A stretch of DNA of 64,000 nucleotides from the NCBI RefSeq assembly GCF_009363255.1, contig NZ_CP045319.1, positions 1-64,000 on the forward strand, in the 5' to 3' direction. Shown piece by piece: positions 9,228 to 16,512 of the stretch (positions are counted from its first letter, which is position 1; each line of letters starts with the position of its first letter). Source of the stretch: Roseivivax sp. THAF197b (lineage in GTDB: Bacteria; Pseudomonadota; Alphaproteobacteria; Rhodobacterales; Rhodobacteraceae). The notes beneath the pieces were generated by a model. That model was not told the DNA's origin, searched no databases, and was given only the letters and a program-made list of their open reading frames with translations. A program made the translations under genes and the position numbers.

Positions 9228-9350
9228 CAGCCTTTGGCAATGCGGGCCCGGTGTCGATCGGGCGTATTTGAAGCTCGCGCACCAGACGGCCTACCGCGAT
9301 TCTGTAGGCTTGGGCCTGCGCCACAAGCTACTTCGCAGCACCTTATACTT
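9228..9350 (-). pseudogene. truncated ccdAB toxin-antitoxin remnant
   Basis: On the minus strand the last eight or so codons of a ccdA (KVLRSS) run into the first 25 codons of a ccdB (AQAQAYRIAVGRLVRELQI). They are arranged as in the intact ccdAB at 10276-10814, with matching DNA (GGTGCTGCG, TGGCGCAG, TACAG.ATCGCG). Similarity stops after the DTGP codons, and the ccdB start codon is now GTG. What follows is unrelated sequence containing the 45-bp repeat. Non-functional debris of a second ccd module. Confidence 0.7.
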
Positions 9351-9481
9351 AGGCTAAAGCATGCTATGGGCGTTCATCGGGGCGCGGCGCTCAAGACAAA
9401 TTCTCATATCGATACTTTGCCTACTCCCGCCCAACAGTTCGCGATATAATGCTTGCGCATTATCGGTGGAGGCTAGGCGGC

Positions 9482-9715
9482 ATGGCAAAATCAAAAATGA
9501 CCGCAAAGGGGCAGACGACCCTCCCCAAGGCCGTACGCGCCGCGCTGCATCTCAAGCCAGGTGATACGCTGCGCTACCTAATACTCGATGGCGAAGTGCG
9601 CATTTTGAAAGCGCGCCCAGTGTCGGAGTTGAAGGGCATGCTGCGCCGCCCAAACCAGCATGCCGTGACGCTGGACGAGATGGAGGATGGCATCTCCGCT
9701 GGAGCCGTGGAGTAG
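9482..9715 (+). CDS. AbrB/MazE-type antitoxin (partner of PIN toxin)
   Basis: 77 residues with the swapped-hairpin DNA-binding motif of the SpoVT/AbrB fold: SKMTAKGQTTLPKAVR followed by LHLKPGDTLRYLI. The C-terminal part would bind the toxin. The ATG at 9482 is preferred over the upstream 9449 codon because the family starts at this MAKSKMTAKGQ segment. The preceding GGTGGAGG can serve as the ribosome site. It overlaps the start of the PIN-domain toxin gene by about 29 bp, the usual vapBC-like order, but that toxin is frameshifted. Confidence 0.85.
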   Translation: MAKSKMTAKGQTTLPKAVRAALHLKPGDTLRYLILDGEVRILKARPVSELKGMLRRPNQHAVTLDEMEDGISAGAVE

Positions 9716-10207
9716 CGGCGCGATCACGCTCGATACCAATATTTTCCTGCGTTTCCTGACGCAGGATGATCTTGACCAATCTGCCGAAGCTGAAAGGTTC
9801 ATGAGCGGTCTGACGTCTGTTGCCTCCGGGTATGTGGGTCGCGAGATCCTGGCCGAGATGGCCAAGGTTTTGGAGCGCGCTTACAAAGTGCACGCGCCGA
9901 CACTTCTCGGGCCCTAGAGGGACTCCTGTCAGCGTCGGAGCTGACCCTTGAGGCCTCCGGAGGCGTTGGCACCGTTCTGCAACTCTACGAGGACAAAGGG
10001 TTCGGATTTTCCGATTTGATGATCCGACAGGCTGCACTGAGATCCGGGGTGGAGACGTTGGTCACCTTTGATCGGAAAGCGGCGCGGCTCAGGGTGTCAC
10101 ATTGCTTGATGAAGACAGCCGACAGTGACGCCTTGCGCGTCGGCTTCGCCGTCTCGCGCATTGGCTGGCAGCGCGGAGTTTCTTCGCCGAGCAGTCACGC
10201 TGCTTGA
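9687..10207 (+). pseudogene. frameshifted PIN-domain (VapC-like) toxin
   Basis: The first frame (9687-9917) carries the N-terminal PIN signature TLDTNIFLRFLTQDD with the first catalytic Asp, and runs to VLERAYKV. The rest continues in another frame from about 9902: LEGLLSASELTLE, then DLMIRQAALRSGVETLVTFDRKAARL, which holds the later acidic residues and the typical end. A single-base change near 9895-9905 explains the break. The ribonuclease toxin is therefore probably dead while its AbrB-type antitoxin remains intact. The last roughly 30 codons do not look like the family. Confidence 0.8.
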
Positions 10208-10275
10208 GAGGGCAGTCCAGGTGACCGAGGCAGGGTGCGAATCCGCGATCAGACTGTCTCGTTCAGCGACCAGCA

Positions 10276-10572
10276 TCAGAAACCCGAAAAGACCATGTCC
10301 AAAGCGCCGCGGATCACATAGTCGAATTCGGATAAGTCACGAATCGGCACTCCTCTGAGCAGCGCGGACGGGATCGCCGCCATCTCGGCGGTGTGGAGCG
10401 CGTGGTCCACCCCCTCGATCTCGAAGACCGGCTCCAGTCGACCGATCACCTGCGGGCCGCCGACAACCGGGACTAGCGGCGCTACGACGCGGGACCCCGT
10501 ATCGACCAGGTCTATTTGCAGGTCGAGCACCAGGCGATCTAACGCGATCCTGTAGACGTGGAACTGCGCCAT
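10276..10572 (-). CDS. ccdB: CcdB-family toxin
   Basis: 98 residues, the usual CcdB length. It begins MAQFHVYRIA and contains VDTGSRVVAPLVP, the strand-loop region of the CcdB/MazF fold, and ends with the helix DLSEFDYVIRGALDMVFSGF. Known CcdB proteins poison DNA gyrase. The C-terminus here ends in Gly-Phe rather than the Trp-Gly-Ile of F-plasmid CcdB, so gyrase targeting is inferred from family only. The ATG overlaps the ccdA stop (TGATG), giving translational coupling. Confidence 0.9.
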   Translation of the reverse strand: MAQFHVYRIALDRLVLDLQIDLVDTGSRVVAPLVPVVGGPQVIGRLEPVFEIEGVDHALHTAEMAAIPSALLRGVPIRDLSEFDYVIRGALDMVFSGF

Positions 10573-10814
10573 CAATCGCTGCGCAGCACCTGAAGGTCAG
10601 CCAGAGGCGTGCCATTCGCGTCAATCCAGGCGCGGCGCTCTGATATGGCGGATGCGTTCTCCGCAGCCCAGGCCTCCGCGCGCGCCACCCGAACCGCCTC
10701 TGCAACGGCAGCATCGCTGATTGCCGATACATTAAGCCCCAACTCCCGTGCAGCCGTGAGATTGGCTGGTGTTAGGCTTACGTTGGTGCGTTGTTTCTCG
10801 CGTTTAGACTGCAT
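10572..10814 (-). CDS. ccdA: CcdA-family antitoxin
   Basis: 80 residues. An N-terminal ribbon-helix-helix (RTNVSLTPANLTAARELGLNVS) is for DNA binding and dimerisation, and a C-terminal charged tail (NASAISERRAWIDANGTPLADLQVLRSD) would wrap the toxin. The start at 10814 is chosen because the ribbon-helix-helix begins there. The frame is open to 10934 but the extra residues do not resemble the family. It precedes and overlaps ccdB by one base. Likely autoregulated with CcdB through the AT-rich region just upstream. Confidence 0.88.
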   Translation of the reverse strand: MQSKREKQRTNVSLTPANLTAARELGLNVSAISDAAVAEAVRVARAEAWAAENASAISERRAWIDANGTPLADLQVLRSD

Positions 10815-10947
10815 TTTCGTGTGTTCACCTTCAATCCAAACAGTACACACTGAGGGTGTGTAAAGCAACCGTGTCGTGCTTTGCTTGAGTTTCACTAAGC
10901 TGCCGGGCGCACAGAAAACGGCCTCCGATCCCATGCGTGGCGCGGGG

Positions 10948-11268
10948 TTACTGGTCTGCCATCCTCAAGATTTCTTGCCAGCCCTGACCTGCGCCCAGGA
11001 TACGCAAGATCGTAAGATGATCGTCCGCGATCCGGTAGGTGATCAAATGCTCTGCGCTTGGATGAATGCGGGCAGGCGGATCGAATTCAGGGCGTTCACG
11101 CGCCATCTCCGGCATGAAGAGCAACCGCAATCAGCTATATTCAAGGATGTCGGAGTAGCGGTCGGCCTGTGAGATTGACCATTTCTGCGCCGTTTCGAGA
11201 CAGATGTCTTTCAGATCGGTTTGGGCTGCAGGTGTCAGCCGGTAGGCGGTCAGACTACTTGCCACCAT
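10948..11268 (-). pseudogene. ParE-family toxin interrupted by an in-frame TGA
   Basis: From the ATG at 11268 the frame reads MVASSLTAYRLTPAAQTDLKD... to ILEYS, meets TGA at 11131-11133, and then continues in the same frame as LRLLFMPEMARERPEFDPP..., IHPSAEHLITYRI and ILRILGAGQGW. Together this is a complete RelE/ParE-fold toxin of about 105 codons. One nonsense change near codon 46 splits it. The gene overlaps the 3' end of parD by 14 bp. Readthrough cannot be excluded, but loss of function is simpler. Confidence 0.82.
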
Positions 11269-11500
11269 GTTGCTCCCGCATCTTTGCCTTGAACGCCTTG
11301 AAGTCGACGGGCTTGGGCTCACCGCTCTTCAGGCCCTCGTCAATCGCTTGCTGGAGGCCCGCGAGCGCCTGTGCGCGCTCCTGGTCGCGGCGAATAAGGT
11401 GACGCATATAATCGCTGGTGTTGCTGAAGTTGCCGTCCTTCAGTCGGGCTTCAACCCAAGCCTTCATCGGGTCTGGTAGCGAAACATTCATCGTTGCCAT
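11255..11500 (-). CDS. parD: ParD-family antitoxin
   Basis: 81 residues. The N-terminal ribbon-helix-helix MATMNVSLPDPMKAWVEARL is followed by the NTSDYMRHLIRRDQE helix pair typical of ParD/CopG antitoxins, then a Gly/Lys/Phe-rich toxin-binding tail (PKPVDFKAFKAKMREQ). The ATG at 11500, rather than 11524, begins at the conserved strand and is preceded by GGGAGAAGA. Its toxin partner downstream carries a stop codon, so this antitoxin now probably acts as an orphan or counters a homologous toxin. Confidence 0.88.
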   Translation of the reverse strand: MATMNVSLPDPMKAWVEARLKDGNFSNTSDYMRHLIRRDQERAQALAGLQQAIDEGLKSGEPKPVDFKAFKAKMREQHGGK

Positions 11501-11652
11501 TTGTTCTTCTCCCTTATCGCCCACTATTCCAGTGTATGGCGAGGATTGTCCAAAATGTTGCCAAGGCCTGCCATGATTGGTCTCGCTTTCAGGGATTGGA
11601 GGCGTTGCGGCGTTGCGACCTGGCGGACGGTGTGCGCCTCAAAGACAGCTTT

Positions 11653-11686
11653 AAGAAGAAAGTTATCCCGTTTCGGGAAGACGGAG
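11653..11686. repeat. dispersed repeat, diverged copy 3
   Basis: Contains the core CCCGTTTCGGGAA (11667-11679) preceded by GAAGAAAG, resembling the repeats at 9146 and 13341 but weaker outside the core. It lies just downstream, in minus-strand sense, of the second parDE remnant, the same relative position as copy 1 behind the ccdAB remnant. Confidence 0.35.
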
Positions 11687-11789
11687 TTTCGCGTCGCTCT
11701 CTTCCAGAACGAAGGCAGACCGGTCCCCGCTGCAACGCGCCCACCCCGTAGCGGCAGGGCGACACCGACAGCCATGCGCCGTCCAGATC

Positions 11790-12084
11790 GTCGTAGTAGA
11801 CAATCGCCGGAAGAGGCCGCCGCTGGTGCAGGATGCGCAAGACGACAGGCTCCTGCCGTCAACGGATGAAAAGAATTAGGTTTATCGGCCATAGTTGAAT
11901 GGCCGAATTCCTTTACCGAAGGGATGGCGACGACGCCACGACATCGGGTTGGCTTCAATTTTTCGAGCGCGGCCACCAGGCCGCGGTCGTCGTCGAGCCT
12001 TTGCGCATCGTCCCATTATTTGAGCGTTTTGGCACGATTGTCTTTGAGATCGTGTCGCGCCAAGTCGCAGCGCTGTAACGCCAT
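11790..12084 (-). pseudogene. decayed ParE-family toxin remnant
   Basis: Pieces of a ParE toxin appear in three frames of the minus strand. MALQRCDLARHDLKD starts at 12084, five bases after the parD remnant. Next comes LVAALEKL, then ANPMSWRRRHPFGKGIRPFNYGR in a second frame near 11885-11970. Finally EPVVLRILHQRRPLPA in another frame near 11830 matches the usual C-terminal RILH strand. Several indels and a stop make it non-functional. End points are approximate. Confidence 0.65.
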
Positions 12085-12089
12085 GAAGG

Positions 12090-12316
12090 TTATGACGTGA
12101 AGGCGTCACGCTCGAAGTTAGCAAACGCGGCCGCATCGGTCGCAGCGGCAGCACTCTCGAGGTCAGTCTTCAGAGCGTAGAACTTACGTGCGCCATTCTT
12201 CTCATCAAGAGACGGATTCCGGTCAGGACGACCTCGCTAACATTAGCGTAGGCGCCGGACTTGATCTGCTTCTGCACGTATTCCTGCATGGGGTCAGTCA
12301 GAAGAATATCGAGCAT
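12090..12316 (-). pseudogene. frameshifted ParD-family antitoxin
   Basis: The ATG at 12316 opens MLDILLTDPMQEYVQKQIKS and ANVSEVVLTGIRLL, a ParD ribbon-helix-helix. The frame then runs to a stop at 12170. One base away the expected tail continues: DEKNGARKFYALKTDLESAAAATDAAAFANFERDAFTS, ending at 12090. A one-base loss near 12208 explains it. As an unshifted protein it would be about 77 residues, normal for ParD. The N-terminal 48 residues could still be made. Confidence 0.75.
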
Positions 12317-12415
12317 AAGATCTTCCCCCATATGCCGGATAAGGCGAGGTCTCATTTGCCAAATCACCACAAGGTAAAGGACCGGCCGAGGATGAAAGAC
12401 GCGAACAGCCAATCG

Positions 12416-12817
12416 TCATTTTGCCCAATTTCCGAGACGCAAACCGCTGACGCGGCTGAACTCGCCTTCGTTGTTCGTGATCAGGCACATTCCTCTTGAT
12501 CGGGCATGACCAGCGATCATGACATCGAAGGGGCCGATTGAGGTTCCGCTGGTAGCAAGCTCCGCTCGGATCTGGCCGGCGTGTTCAGCAGCGCTCAGAT
12601 CGAAGTCGAGAATATCGATACGACCGAGGAGTCCCTCGATGACATCAAGATTGCGGCGGACGAATTGCGACTTATGGGCGCCGTAGAGCAGTTCCATGGC
12701 GGTCACGCTTGAAGCGCACATCTCTCCGTCATGTGCCTCGAACTGCTTTCGGACTGCCTCCGGCTTGTTTTTGATCGTGTAGATCAGAATATTCGTGTCC
12801 AGCATGTACCGCAGCAT
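12416..12817 (-). CDS. vapC: VapC-type PIN-domain ribonuclease toxin
   Basis: 133 residues, full length. The PIN acidic residues are in place: MLDTNILIY (Asp7), MELLYG (Glu, near 43), IGPFDVMIAGHA (Asp, near 98) and ITNNEGEFSRV (Asn/Glu, near 117). These coordinate Mg2+ for cleavage of tRNA or rRNA in known VapC toxins. The ATG overlaps the vapB stop by one base (TGATG). This looks like one of the two intact toxin-antitoxin pairs in the island. Confidence 0.92.
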   Translation of the reverse strand: MLRYMLDTNILIYTIKNKPEAVRKQFEAHDGEMCASSVTAMELLYGAHKSQFVRRNLDVIEGLLGRIDILDFDLSAAEHAGQIRAELATSGTSIGPFDVMIAGHARSRGMCLITNNEGEFSRVSGLRLGNWAK

Positions 12818-13047
12818 CAGAGCGCAGCGCGCTCCTGATCTGCAGGTTGCTCACGCTCTGACATAAAGTCCTGACTAACCTCAGGGCCGCTGAACCATTC
12901 GGCCCAACCTTGCTCAGAAGGCGTGATGACCCAGCTGCGGCCGCGGCGCTCGATATCAACACTGGTGACACCTTCGGGCAGGCGCACTGACTTAGGGAAA
13001 CGAACGGCCTGTGTCTTGTTGGTCATAAACACCGATCCACGCTCCAT
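12817..13047 (-). CDS. vapB: VapB-type antitoxin
   Basis: 76 residues with the AbrB-like N-terminus MTNKTQAVRFPKSVRLPEGVTSVDI (after a short MERGSVF lead), then RGRSWVITPSEQGWAEWF, the toxin-clasping segment typical of VapB/MazE antitoxins paired with PIN toxins. Start taken at 13047; the internal Met at residue 8 is also possible because the conserved part begins there. AT-rich sequence at 13065-13105 (aatatatacatagggtatac) is the likely autoregulated promoter. Confidence 0.88.
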   Translation of the reverse strand: MERGSVFMTNKTQAVRFPKSVRLPEGVTSVDIERRGRSWVITPSEQGWAEWFSGPEVSQDFMSEREQPADQERAAL

Positions 13048-13340
13048 TTCAAACGCCTCTCTTTCATACCAATATATACATAGGGTATACACCTATTATA
13101 GTCAAGAGTGTAGACCTGCGGCTGACCGCTCACGAACAACAATATTTGGCTCGAATGCCCGATAAAGCGGGAAGGAGCACCCGTCCCATCTTCTGAGATA
13201 AGATATCGGCATGGGTAAACTGAACCGCTCCAGCTTTCGCCTATTGCACATCTCATCAGAATTCGCTGCGGCGGTGGATGCCTTTTGAGGTGCACAGGGA
13301 AGAAGCATTATCGGGGATTGCATGCGCGCGCAGGGGGGCA

Positions 13341-13385
13341 AACAACCCTGGGGAGAAATTCCGCGCGTTTCGGGAAACCCGATGC
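13341..13385. repeat. 45-bp dispersed repeat, copy 2
   Basis: Same orientation as copy 1 at 9146-9190, 36 of 45 bases identical with no gap: AACAACC, GGGAGAAA, CGTTTCGGGAAA and TGC blocks are shared. It lies between the vapBC pair and the unknown gene at 13539-14084, downstream of the latter in minus-strand sense. Confidence 0.55.
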
Positions 13386-13538
13386 CTGGCGTGGCCGCAG
13401 GAGGGCCGACGGACCGAGGGGGGGTATCCCGCGGCGACATGTCCGCCGCCGCGGGAAATCATGTGTCTCATCGTTTCAAAGAGCGTGTTGCGGGCAGGAG
13501 CGAAGCGCCAACCCGCGACAGAGGTATGAGCGGCGCGG

Positions 13539-14084
13539 CTACTGCGCCGCGCGCTGCCGGAGCCGCGGGGCGGGGTCCTCTGCCTCCAAAGCGCGGGCAT
13601 AGGCACACAGCGTCCGGCGCCGGGCCGTCTCCGCTTCGCGCCGATACCGGGCCAGGAGGTCGGCCCGACGCCAGAATGCTGATTCTTGTGCCGCGGCCAC
13701 GCGCTGTGCGATATCGGGCCCATCCGAGAGGACGATTTGGCGCAGCACCTCCACGCTCAGCACATCCTCGGCAACGGGCTCAAAAACATCACCGCCTTGC
13801 GCCTGAATTCCGGCATGCGAAAACCGCCCGAAGAGATGCGCGCGCTCTGCCGCCGTCGCGCGTTCGACGCGCGCTTCGGCTTCCGCCAACATATATGCCA
13901 GTCGGTCCACCTCATCTGTGGCATAACTCGCGCGCGTTCGCCGTGCATTTCCGAGGATCAGCCGATAATGCGCCAGAGCATCATTGGGGCAGGCGGGCGC
14001 CGTCAGCCCGTGACGGCGCGCATTCTGCGCGGGGTCGCGGCCTGTGCCGCGCGTACGCGGGCTTGCGTTGGGCGGTTTAGCCAT
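13539..14084 (-). CDS. unknown basic protein of the accessory island (first of a pair)
   Basis: 181 residues from the ATG at 14084. The N-terminus is Gly/Arg/Pro-rich (MAKPPNASPRTRG) with NARRHGLTA, a short motif often seen at the start of mobile-element-encoded proteins of unknown role. The remainder is predicted highly helical, Ala/Arg/Glu-rich, with coiled-coil character (VDRLAYMLAEAEARVERA). It overlaps the end of the upstream gene by 8 bp, so the two form an operon. No enzymatic motif seen. I do not recognise the function. Confidence 0.7.
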   Translation of the reverse strand: MAKPPNASPRTRGTGRDPAQNARRHGLTAPACPNDALAHYRLILGNARRTRASYATDEVDRLAYMLAEAEARVERATAAERAHLFGRFSHAGIQAQGGDVFEPVAEDVLSVEVLRQIVLSDGPDIAQRVAAAQESAFWRRADLLARYRREAETARRRTLCAYARALEAEDPAPRLRQRAAQ

Positions 14085-14610
14085 GACGCGTGCTCCGGGC
14101 GGCCGAAACGCGCAGAGTTTCGTAATCGTCAAAAAGCTCCCGGCGGCGCTTCATGAGGCCCGAGATGCGGTTCTGATGTTGCGCAAGTGGTTCGGCCAGC
14201 GCCTGATGAGCCCGCGCGAGAAGCTCAACTTGGGTCACGCCGAGCTTCCACAAGGCGTCCAGAGCCGCATCGCGTGTCTCGGCATCCTCCGCAAAGAGTG
14301 CGCGGGCTTTTGCATGAGCGTCGGGATGGGTATCGCGCGCAATGATCTTGAACACGCCTTGCGCGAAGAGCCCGGCTGCAAGTTCCTGCGCTTTAGCGAC
14401 AAGATACGCATCGTGCATCCGCTGGTGCTGTTCGAGCTCGACCTCCAGGCCTGCAATCTCCTGTGCGCGCCGCATCTCGAACGCGCTTTCGGGCCGCAGC
14501 GTCTCGATCATGGCCGCGCGGATTTCCTCGAGTGTTTTTTTGCCATTCGCCAGAACGGCATCGGCGAGTTGAATGAGCGGGTCGGGCGGTATTTTCTTCT
14601 TAGTGGCCAC
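14077..14610 (-). CDS. unknown helical protein of the accessory island (second of a pair)
   Basis: 177 residues starting MATKKKIPPDPLIQLADAVLANGKK. Almost entirely predicted helix with long charged stretches (ALFAEDAETRDAALDALWKLGVTQVELLARAHQ), suggesting a coiled-coil adaptor. AAGGAGCTGAGCC just upstream of the ATG (14610) is a good ribosome site. It is the upstream gene of the pair with 13539-14084 and overlaps it by 8 bp. Unknown family. A role with the nearby recombinase is only suggested by neighbourhood. Confidence 0.7.
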   Translation of the reverse strand: MATKKKIPPDPLIQLADAVLANGKKTLEEIRAAMIETLRPESAFEMRRAQEIAGLEVELEQHQRMHDAYLVAKAQELAAGLFAQGVFKIIARDTHPDAHAKARALFAEDAETRDAALDALWKLGVTQVELLARAHQALAEPLAQHQNRISGLMKRRRELFDDYETLRVSAARSTRHG

Positions 14611-15031
14611 GGCTCAGCTCCTTTGTGTTGTCTGAAGATGTCCGAGAGATCGCTATTGGGCTGGCAACCGAGAAATGGGCGCGCTGCTCAGACCTCGCGC
14701 CGCAGGCTCGCAAGTACCTGAGACAGGGAAAGAGCCTCGCAAACAGGAGCTGACCCTCACGCATGCCAAGCCTGCATCGGCGCACTTCTTCGAAGTGAAT
14801 ATCTGGGCTTTCGATCATGCCGTACCTCTTGTCAAAATGCAGAGGCACGGGCGGGATGCACGATCACCTCCGCAAAAGCGGATTTGATCCAAGCACATCC
14901 TGCGCGTTGGTTGACGATTTTTACTATATCTTGTGGTTCCGGGTCAATGCCGTCGGCGAAACGCACGACAAGTCGATCGCGCGGGCGAAGACAGGTGCCG
15001 CTCCGACGCGGACCTTGGTCCAGGGACCCGG
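14611..15031. other. intergenic stretch without a supported gene
   Basis: About 420 bases between the unknown gene pair and the XRE regulator gene. Open frames exist on both strands but none has a convincing start site, family resemblance or codon pattern. I see no RNA gene or strong terminator here. Confidence 0.4.
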
Positions 15032-15280
15032 CTATGTGTCCAGGCCATATATGCGAATGCCAGGGCCCTCGTCCGGGCTGCCGACGAAGACAATACCGGC
15101 TGCTTCGAAACAGCTGCGCAGGGTCTCGAGATTGTTCTTGCGCGACTTTGGCAGACCCCGAGGGACCGCCTCGTAGCGCACGATCGTTGCTGAACCCACG
15201 CCGGTGGCATCGGCGAGGTCCTGGACTGTCCAGTTCAATGCGGCCCGAGCGGCGCGAATTTGTTGTCCCGTGATTGACAT
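15032..15280 (-). CDS. XRE-family helix-turn-helix regulator
   Basis: 82 residues. It begins MSITGQQIRAARAALNWTVQDLADATGVGSATIVRYE, a classic Cro/C1-type helix-turn-helix, then a short C-terminal segment (NNLETLRSCFEAAGIVFVG) typical of small one-domain regulators with a downstream XRE-associated strand. The ATG at 15280 is preferred to 15298 because the fold starts there. It is divergent from the tyrosine recombinase gene across 62 bp that hold an inverted repeat, so it probably represses itself and the recombinase. Confidence 0.88.
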   Translation of the reverse strand: MSITGQQIRAARAALNWTVQDLADATGVGSATIVRYEAVPRGLPKSRKNNLETLRSCFEAAGIVFVGSPDEGPGIRIYGLDT

Positions 15281-15290
15281 GGCGCTAATT

Positions 15291-15309
15291 ATGATCAATC
15301 ATTTATCAT
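15291..15309. promoter_or_regulatory. candidate operator between XRE regulator and recombinase
   Basis: ATGAT-CA-ATCAT is a perfect inverted repeat (15291-15302) with a further ATCAT at 15305-15309. It lies 10 bp upstream of the regulator start and 34 bp upstream of the recombinase start, a good position for repressor binding. Confidence 0.45.
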
Positions 15310-15342
15310 AACAAGTGTAGTTGGTGATCGGGAGATATAAAC

Positions 15343-16236
15343 GTGTTGGATTGGAAATTGGCACTAGAGGCTCTCGATGGGGCATATTCAGATGCCACGA
15401 TGCGCGCCTATGTCACCGATGTGCAAGCCTATGTCTCCTGGTGCGACGAGACGCTGCGCGATCCGTTCCCGGGCAGCGTGACGCAGATCTGCGCCTTCCT
15501 CGAAGACCAAGGGCGGGACAAAGCGCCCTCAACGGTCCGACGGCGTCTATACGCCATCCGAAAAGTGCATCGCCTGCTCCATCTGCCCGATCCAACGCAG
15601 GACGAAGCGATCAACCTGGCGTTTCGGCGGGTGCGGCGGTCCAATCCGGTGCGGCCCCAGCAAGCACGTGGTTTGACCGCCTCCGACCTGGAGCGGTTTC
15701 TGGCGGTGCAGCCCAAGACGCCCTGGGGATTGCGCAATGCGGCCATGCTGGCGCTCGGATACGAGCTCATGACGCGGCGCTCGGAATTGATTGCGTTGCG
15801 GGATCCGGATCTTGAACCGCGCTCCGATGGTACGCTCCGGGTGCTGATCCGCCGCAGTAAGGCTGATCAAGAGGGGCAGGGGCGTCTGGCCTTTACCTCG
15901 ATCGCCACGGCGGACCGTGTCCGGGCCTGGCAGGATTGGCGCGGCTCTGTCACCGATTGGCTGTTCTGCCCGATTTATCAGGACCACCCAATCGATCGCG
16001 GTTTGAGCGACACCACGGTCAAAACCGTCATAAAGACGGCCGCGAAACGTGCGGGATGTCCGCCTGAGGAGGTCCGGGCCTTCAGTGGACATTCCATGCG
16101 GGTCGGCGCTGCGCAGGATCTGCTCAAACGTGGCTTCGACACGGCCGCCATCATGCGGGCTGGTGGCTGGAAATCAGTCTCTGTTCTTGCGCGATACCTG
16201 GAAGTTGCTGAGCAAAATGTTTGGGAGACACGATGA
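15343..16236 (+). CDS. tyrosine recombinase (phage-integrase family)
   Basis: 297 residues. An N-terminal SAM-like core-binding domain (YSDATMRAYVTDVQAYVSWC) is followed by a catalytic domain with the full set: Arg in TRRSEL near 145, Lys in RRSKADQEG near 170, HSMR near 247, the second His replaced by Trp in GGWKS near 276, and Tyr in LARYLE near 287. It should cut and join DNA through the tyrosine. A GTG start at 15343 follows GGGAGA at good spacing. It sits among toxin-antitoxin modules and may have brought or moved them. A strong hairpin lies 85 bp downstream. Confidence 0.9.
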   Translation: MLDWKLALEALDGAYSDATMRAYVTDVQAYVSWCDETLRDPFPGSVTQICAFLEDQGRDKAPSTVRRRLYAIRKVHRLLHLPDPTQDEAINLAFRRVRRSNPVRPQQARGLTASDLERFLAVQPKTPWGLRNAAMLALGYELMTRRSELIALRDPDLEPRSDGTLRVLIRRSKADQEGQGRLAFTSIATADRVRAWQDWRGSVTDWLFCPIYQDHPIDRGLSDTTVKTVIKTAAKRAGCPPEEVRAFSGHSMRVGAAQDLLKRGFDTAAIMRAGGWKSVSVLARYLEVAEQNVWETR

Positions 16237-16321
16237 GATCTGATCGGTCCGAACCTAACCCACGCGGCATGTTGCGCCGAAAACGCTGACTTATGGGCGG
16301 CACGCCGTATGGGGGAACGCA

Positions 16322-16353
16322 AAACGCCCTCGCAGATCTCTGCGAGGGCGTTT
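16322..16353 (+). terminator. strong bidirectional hairpin terminator
   Basis: Arms AAACGCCCTCGCAGA and TCTGCGAGGGCGTTT are perfectly complementary over 15 bp with only TC between, flanked by A and T runs. This fits Rho-independent termination of the recombinase transcript. Confidence 0.8.
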
Positions 16354-16469
16354 CAGCGGTCTTGTTCAACACCTTATTGTTTAGGCGTGCGCCCCGGAGG
16401 CCCATCTGCTTGGAAAAGGCAGCGTGTCGGTCGTCCGGTCGCGCATTGATGTTTGGGCATTATGATGTA

Positions 16470-16500
16470 TGCCCACCTGTATATACAAGGTAGACAGGCA
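16470..16500. promoter_or_regulatory. interrupted palindrome upstream of MazE-like antitoxin
   Basis: TGCC..ACCT-gtatataca-AGGT..GGCA is an imperfect inverted repeat around an AT-rich centre. It ends 12 bp before the antitoxin start, so it is a likely autoregulatory operator and promoter. Confidence 0.4.
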
Positions 16501-16512
16501 TGGTAGCCAGGC

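Noticed and set aside
9146..13385. Integron attC sites between toxin-antitoxin modules
   Set aside because: The 45-bp repeats lack the RYYYAAC and GTTRRRY end boxes in the required arrangement, and the recombinase at 15343 shows no sign of the integron-specific extra domain.
13322..14080. 252-codon plus-strand frame across the repeat and unknown gene
   Set aside because: Arg/Ala/Gly-rich composition typical of a shadow frame. The minus-strand gene here has a proper start and operon overlap.
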